The notes under the pieces are model-generated. The model had not been told where the DNA came from and ran no database searches. It saw only the letters and a program-made list of their open reading frames with translations. A program made the position numbers and the translations under genes. DNA of 10,660 bases, taken from the NCBI GenBank assembly GCA_018061225.1, contig JAGOUK010000023.1, positions 1-10,660 of the forward strand, given 5' to 3'. Of this stretch, positions 6,694-10,660 are shown in pieces. Every line of letters begins with the position of its first letter. Positions within the stretch are counted from its first letter, which is position 1. The stretch comes from Candidatus Omnitrophota bacterium. Its GTDB lineage: Bacteria > Omnitrophota > Gorgyraeia > 2-02-FULL-51-18 > JAGOUK01.

Positions 6694-8139
6694 ATGAGCT
6701 TTATCCGTAAACAGCTAGAAAACCGCCGTCCCGCCGCCGACATTCTCAACGAGCATCTCAAGGCGATTGATGCCGTTAATCCAGCGGTGCATGCTTTTGT
6801 ATCCGTTGAAGGCCGTGATGCCTCCAAAGCTTTGAAGGCTTCCGAAACTCATGCGAAGGGCAAGCTTGCCGGCGTGCCTATTGCCATTAAAGACAATATT
6901 TGTGTCGACGGCTGGGAGATCACCTGCGGATCCCGTATCCTCAAAGGATACAAGGCGCCGTATAACGCGACGGTGATTCAGCGTCTGCTGGATGAGGGCG
7001 CGACCCTTCTCGGCCGGGTGAATATGGATGAATTCGCCTTTGGATCTTCTTGTGAAACCTCCGCCTATGGCGTGACCCGCAACCCCTGGAACCCTGATCG
7101 GGTACCGGGCGGATCGAGCGGTGGTTCCGCCGCCGCCGTGGCCGCGGGGCTTGCCCCGATCGCGCTTGGTTCGGACACCGGCGGCTCGGTGCGTCAGCCG
7201 GCTGCCTTTTGCGGTGTTGTGGGACTCAAGCCGACCTATGGACGCGTCTCACGGTATGGGCTGGTCGCGTTTGCTTCGAGTCTGGATCAAATCGGTCCGC
7301 TGACCCAAAACGTGGAAGACACGGCGCGCATTCTTGAGGTGATCGCCGGTCACGATCCGATGGATTCCACCTCATCGCGGGTGCCGACGGAAGCGTACAG
7401 CAAACCGCTCGGGACATCGATCAAGGGTCTTAAAATTGGTCTGCCTAAGGAATTTTTGTCCTTCCCGCTGCCCAAAGACGTGCAGGAATCATTTGACCGG
7501 TCGGTGAAGCTTCTGACGGCCGAAGGAGCCGAAATCGTGGAAGTGAGTCTGCCGCACACCGAGCACGCTGTTTCGGTCTATTACATCGTCGGTCCTTGCG
7601 AGGCCAGTTCCAATCTGGCGCGCTTCGACGGCGTGAGGTACGGAGACCGTGATCTGGACGCTAAGACGCTGGCGGATCTTTATCTGAGCACGCGGCATGA
7701 AGGCTTCGGCGCGGAAGCCAAGCGCCGCATCATCTTGGGGACTTTTGCGCTCTCGAGCGGGTACTACGACGCTTATTATCTGAAGGCCATGAAGGTCCGG
7801 CGCAAAATGATCGACGATTACACCCGGGCATTTGAGAAGGCCGACATCCTGATCAGCCCCACGGCTCCCTCGGGCGCGTTCAAGATCGGCGAAAAGACCA
7901 GCGATCCTTTGAGCATGTACCTTTCGGACATTTACACCCTCTCGGCGAATCTGGTCGGTATCCCGGCCGTCTCTGTTCCATCGGGCTTCACGGCCGAAGG
8001 AATGCCAATCGGGCTTCAGTTGATGGCGAGACCTTTTGAAGAATCGCTTCTCCTCAAGACCGCGTACGCGTTTGAGCAAAAAGCCGGCGCGATCGGCCGC
8101 CGCCCCGCTGTGCACACCGGACTGGGGACCGCGCGATGA
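6694..8139 (+). CDS. gatA: Asp/Glu-tRNA amidotransferase subunit A (amidase)
   Basis: Glutaminase subunit (481 aa, normal length) of GatCAB. It hydrolyses glutamine and sends ammonia through a tunnel to GatB. It belongs to the amidase signature family with a Ser-cisSer-Lys triad: K66 (PIAIKDN), S141 (PGGSSGGSAA) and nucleophile S165 (DTGGSVRQPA). The spacings of 75 and 24 residues equal those of S. aureus GatA (K79, S154, S178). Other conserved stretches are GRVNMDEFAFGSS (107-119), NPWNP (130-134), CGVVGLKPTYGRVSRYGL, and the C-terminal GIPAVSVPSG and PIGLQLM. An AGG (6684-6686) at the gatC stop may serve as a weak ribosome-binding site. It ends in an ATGA overlap with gatB, which favours equal subunit synthesis by coupled translation. 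Confidence 0.96.
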   Translation: MSFIRKQLENRRPAADILNEHLKAIDAVNPAVHAFVSVEGRDASKALKASETHAKGKLAGVPIAIKDNICVDGWEITCGSRILKGYKAPYNATVIQRLLDEGATLLGRVNMDEFAFGSSCETSAYGVTRNPWNPDRVPGGSSGGSAAAVAAGLAPIALGSDTGGSVRQPAAFCGVVGLKPTYGRVSRYGLVAFASSLDQIGPLTQNVEDTARILEVIAGHDPMDSTSSRVPTEAYSKPLGTSIKGLKIGLPKEFLSFPLPKDVQESFDRSVKLLTAEGAEIVEVSLPHTEHAVSVYYIVGPCEASSNLARFDGVRYGDRDLDAKTLADLYLSTRHEGFGAEAKRRIILGTFALSSGYYDAYYLKAMKVRRKMIDDYTRAFEKADILISPTAPSGAFKIGEKTSDPLSMYLSDIYTLSANLVGIPAVSVPSGFTAEGMPIGLQLMARPFEESLLLKTAYAFEQKAGAIGRRPAVHTGLGTAR

Positions 8140-9665
8140 GCGGCAAAGAACTCGGCTACGACATCATCATTGGTCTGGAAGTCCACGTTCAGCTGGGCTC
8201 AAAGACCAAGATTTTTTGCGGTTGCCCGACCTCCTTCGGCGCGGCGCCCAACACGCAAGTTTGCCAGATCTGCGCGGGTTATCCGGGGACGCTGCCGGTG
8301 CTCAATGCCCGCGTGTTCGAGCTCGGCATGACCGCCGTGCTCGCCCTTGGCGGCCAGATCGCTCACCGAGTCAAATTTGACAGAAAAAACTATTTCTATC
8401 CCGATCTTCCCAAGGGCTATCAGATCTCTCAGTTTGATCTGCCGCTTGGATCCGGCGGTACGGTGGATATCATCGGAGACGACGGACAGCTGCGGCCGAT
8501 CCAACTCTTGCGCCTGCATCTTGAAGAAGATGCCGGCAAGCTCACGCATGACACCCGGGCCAGCTATGTGGACTTGAACCGCGCGGGCGTGCCCCTGGCA
8601 GAAATCGTTTCGGAGCCCGAGATCAAAAGCCCCCAAGAAGCTTATAACTATTTGACGCATCTAAAGGCCATTATCAAGGCCGCCGGCGTATCGGATGCTG
8701 ACATGGAAAAGGGCCAGCTTCGCTGCGACGCGAACGTCTCGCTGCGCAAAAGCGCGTCGGATCCGTTCGGAACCCGCGTCGAGATCAAAAACATCAACTC
8801 ATTTAAGAACGTCAAAGCCGCGCTTGAGTACGAGATCGCGCGTCAGGCAAAAGTGTTGGATGCAGGTGAAGCCGTCATACAGGAAACCCGGCAATTTGAC
8901 GCCGCGAAGGGGACAACGCATTCGATGCGCTCCAAGGAGCAGGCGCATGATTACCGGTATTTTCCGGAGCCCGACTTAGTGCCGTTCATTGTCGAACCGG
9001 CTCAGATCGAGGAGATTCGCAAAAAGCTTCCCGAGCTTCCGACGCAGAAGCGCGAGCGCCTCAAATCCCAATACGGTCTCACCGATTACGACGCGCGCAT
9101 TTTGGTCGAAAGTATGGGCCTCACCATCGTCTTTGAAGCGCTGGCGCAAAAAACCACGCAGCACAAGAGTCTCGTCAACTGGCTGATCGGACCTGTCCTT
9201 GCCGCCGCCAACGAGCGGTCGGGTGAAATCGAAGACATGCATGTGGAAGGCGCGGACATCGTGATCCCGACCCGCCCTGCGGCCGAAATCCTCGGTGTGG
9301 AGTCCTCATCCACGGGCGAGCCTTTCCGGCTGGGGATCGAAGGATTTTTGCAAATCCTCGAACTCGTCGAAAAAGGGACTGTGAGTCTCAAAGTTTGCCG
9401 CGAAGTGGTTTTTCCGGAATGGCTGAGTTCGGGTCAGGCTCCGGCCAAAATCGTCGAAGCCAAAGGTCTTGGTCAGATCTCGGACACCGGCGCGCTCGAA
9501 GCCGCCTGCGACGAAGTGCTTGCCAAGAACCCCAAGTCGGTCGAAGACTTCAAAGCCGGTAAAGAAAACGCCCTCATGTTCCTCGTGGGTCAGGTCATGC
9601 GCGCCTCCAAAGGCAAAGCCAACCCCAACAAAGTGAACGAAATCCTCAAGAAAATGCTCTCATGA
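8136..9665 (+). CDS. gatB: Asp/Glu-tRNA amidotransferase subunit B
   Basis: Subunit of GatCAB (509 aa) that binds the mischarged tRNA, phosphorylates the Asp/Glu side chain with ATP and amidates it. The N-terminal cradle opens with IIGLEVHVQL. It has four cysteines in the C-X-C...C-X2-C zinc pattern (C28, C30, C43, C46) and the signature FDRKNYFYPDLPKGYQISQ (81-99). Further landmarks are LHLEEDAGK (127-135), DLNRAGVPLAEIVSEP (146-161), RCDANVSLR (196-204) and VEIKNINSF (215-223). The C-terminal YqeY-like tail ends LVGQVMRASKGKANP. It is about 30 residues longer than B. subtilis or S. aureus GatB (about 475 aa). The extra length appears to lie around residues 365-400, between the helical and tail domains. 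The start overlaps gatA (ATGA), with GGGGA at 8124-8128 as a possible ribosome-binding site. Its own stop overlaps the ctpA start. Confidence 0.96.
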   Translation: MSGKELGYDIIIGLEVHVQLGSKTKIFCGCPTSFGAAPNTQVCQICAGYPGTLPVLNARVFELGMTAVLALGGQIAHRVKFDRKNYFYPDLPKGYQISQFDLPLGSGGTVDIIGDDGQLRPIQLLRLHLEEDAGKLTHDTRASYVDLNRAGVPLAEIVSEPEIKSPQEAYNYLTHLKAIIKAAGVSDADMEKGQLRCDANVSLRKSASDPFGTRVEIKNINSFKNVKAALEYEIARQAKVLDAGEAVIQETRQFDAAKGTTHSMRSKEQAHDYRYFPEPDLVPFIVEPAQIEEIRKKLPELPTQKRERLKSQYGLTDYDARILVESMGLTIVFEALAQKTTQHKSLVNWLIGPVLAAANERSGEIEDMHVEGADIVIPTRPAAEILGVESSSTGEPFRLGIEGFLQILELVEKGTVSLKVCREVVFPEWLSSGQAPAKIVEAKGLGQISDTGALEAACDEVLAKNPKSVEDFKAGKENALMFLVGQVMRASKGKANPNKVNEILKKMLS

Positions 9666-10660
9666 ACCAAGTCCTCGGCTCCGCCCAGCAGAAGCAAGTG
9701 TCTTCTCGGGGCAGAGCCGCTCGGCGGGGACGCCTCGCAACGCAAAAAACCCCTCGAAGACACTTGCTCCTGCTGGGCGTAACCCTATTCTTGGGGTCAG
9801 CGCTTTTTCTCTCGTCACCGAAGGCGGCGTGGGCAGCGGCTGAGGCAAAAGTGGGTGCTGAGACGGTGGAAGCGGAGGTGCTGCCGCGCGCGGATGCGAA
9901 GTTGGAAGAGATTTACGGGGATCTGGAGACATTCGCCGATACGCTGGCCATTATCGAAAATCATTATGTGGATCCGGTCACGCCGCGCAAACTCGTCTAT
10001 GGCGCGATGAACGGCATGCTCGCGTCGCTCGATCCTTACAGTCAATTTTTGGAGCCGGCGGCGCATGACGCGATACGACAGGAGACAGAAGGCCGTTTTG
10101 GCGGCATCGGGGTGGAGATCGCGGTGAGAGAAGGCGTGCTGTCGGTGGTCACCGCTTTGGATGATACGCCCGCGTTCCTCGCGGGACTGCAGCCCGAAGA
10201 CAAGATCGTCAAGATCAACGGGGAAGCCACCCGGGATTTGATGCTCGATGAGGCTGTGAAGATGCTGCGCGGAGAACCGGGGACAGCCGTGAGATTATCA
10301 GTGATGCGTGATGGTGTGCCGCAGATCCTCGAGCTTGAGCTCAAGCGCGCGGTGATCAAGGTTAAGAGCGTGAAGCGCGCCGGATTCATCGAAGATGGAA
10401 TAGCGTACATTCGCATTACGGAATTTCAGGAGAATACTCCGGCTGATTTTAAGAAGGCGCTTACAGGTCTTGAAAAAAGGGGTTTGAGCGGCCTGATCAT
10501 CGATATGAGGAACAATCCGGGAGGTCTCTTTCCGGAGTCCGTGAAGCTTGCGGAGACATTTGTTCCCGCGAACCGGATGATCGTCTCCACCAAAGGCCGC
10601 ACGGCCGATCAGAACGCAGATTACTTGTCCTCCGGAGACGCGGAGCCCAAAGCCTATCCC
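9662..10660 (+). CDS. ctpA: C-terminal processing protease, S41 family (3' partial)
   Basis: Exported PDZ-protease (CtpA/Prc family) that trims C-termini of envelope proteins. 333 residues are visible before the window ends. ATG 9662 overlaps the gatB stop (ATGA). The N-terminus is odd: a 34-residue segment with nine Arg/Lys and no acidic residues precedes the hydrophobic core (L35-L50). Cleavage probably falls after AWA (residue 58), giving a very long signal peptide. A palindrome is embedded in this part. The helical N-domain has the typical HYVDPVTPRKLVYGAMNGML (101-120) and SLDPYSQFL (122-130). The PDZ domain runs from FGGIGVEI (147-154) to about 230, with LQPEDKIVKING (176-187). The S41 core starts near GIAYIRITEFQ (246-256) and includes IIDMRNNPGG (279-288). 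The catalytic Ser and Lys lie beyond the window. Downstream GTG 9698 and TTG 9764 are possible but poorer starts. No clear ribosome-binding site is seen. Confidence 0.9.
   Translation, partial: MNQVLGSAQQKQVSSRGRAARRGRLATQKTPRRHLLLLGVTLFLGSALFLSSPKAAWAAAEAKVGAETVEAEVLPRADAKLEEIYGDLETFADTLAIIENHYVDPVTPRKLVYGAMNGMLASLDPYSQFLEPAAHDAIRQETEGRFGGIGVEIAVREGVLSVVTALDDTPAFLAGLQPEDKIVKINGEATRDLMLDEAVKMLRGEPGTAVRLSVMRDGVPQILELELKRAVIKVKSVKRAGFIEDGIAYIRITEFQENTPADFKKALTGLEKRGLSGLIIDMRNNPGGLFPESVKLAETFVPANRMIVSTKGRTADQNADYLSSGDAEPKAYP
9682..9779. repeat. 98-bp imperfect palindrome inside the ctpA signal-peptide coding region
   Basis: Left arm 9682-9711 and right arm 9750-9779 are reverse complements at 27 of 30 positions. 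Mismatches fall at 9692/9769 and at the adjacent pairs 9706/9755 and 9707/9754. The 38-nt loop (9712-9749) itself contains alternative small GC hairpins: GCCG/CGGC at 9716-9719 and 9722-9725, or GGCG/CGCC at 9723-9726 and 9731-9734 around a GGGA loop. It ends in six A. In mRNA this would be a very strong hairpin starting 21 bases into ctpA. No T run follows on either strand, so it does not resemble an intrinsic terminator. It could be a palindromic repeat element inserted in frame, an inverted duplication of the signal-peptide codons, or a translational control hairpin. One copy only is seen in this window. Confidence 0.85.

Noticed and set aside
8036..8380. Alternative + strand open frame across the gatA-gatB junction
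   Set aside because: Both real frames carry conserved GatA and GatB residues through this stretch; the third frame is Arg/Ser/Pro-rich with no family resemblance.
9682..9779. The palindrome as a Rho-independent terminator between gatB and ctpA
   Set aside because: No T run follows the right arm on the + strand or the left arm on the - strand, and the coding frame of ctpA passes through it.

Overview
The window is a gene-dense stretch of a Gram-negative (diderm) bacterial chromosome, moderately GC-rich, using the standard bacterial code. All nine genes read left to right. Evidence for two membranes is a predicted lipoprotein isomerase, a SurA-like periplasmic chaperone, a DsbD-type disulfide reductase and an exported C-terminal processing protease. 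A complete gatCAB set implies that Asn-tRNA and/or Gln-tRNA is made by transamidation. The genes look like those of an uncultured environmental lineage, possibly Omnitrophota or a similar PVC-type phylum. That placement is an impression, not a demonstrated result. I see no tRNA, rRNA, CRISPR array, insertion sequence, phage gene or clear intrinsic terminator.

Region 1 (1-3535): the 3' part of a GH57 glycoside hydrolase of the DUF3536 type, cut off at its N-terminus by the window edge, is translationally coupled through an ATGA overlap to a compact DsbD-like reductase (CcdA-type membrane core plus C-terminal thioredoxin). Region 2 (3536-6378): a short promoter-bearing gap is followed by a lipoprotein parvulin, a SurA-like parvulin and the 16S rRNA dimethyltransferase RsmA. 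These are tightly packed, and the last two probably start at TTG. The surA-rsmA neighbourhood recalls the surA-pdxA-rsmA operon of Proteobacteria, without pdxA. Region 3 (6379-9665): gatC, gatA and gatB, with a second extended -10 promoter just before gatC. Region 4 (9662-10660): a C-terminal processing protease (CtpA, S41 family), overlapping gatB by ATGA and running off the right edge.

Two things stand out. A 98-bp imperfect palindrome (arms 9682-9711 and 9750-9779, 27 of 30 positions paired, 38-nt loop) lies inside the coding sequence for the ctpA signal peptide, immediately after its start codon, and gives that protein an unusually long arginine-rich N-terminus. In addition, both promoters have a TGATA-containing extended -10 box so close to the ATG (7 and 10 nt) that the mRNAs would be leaderless or nearly so. 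The rest is conserved housekeeping and envelope-biogenesis content. I do not see a clear previously undescribed multi-gene system here.
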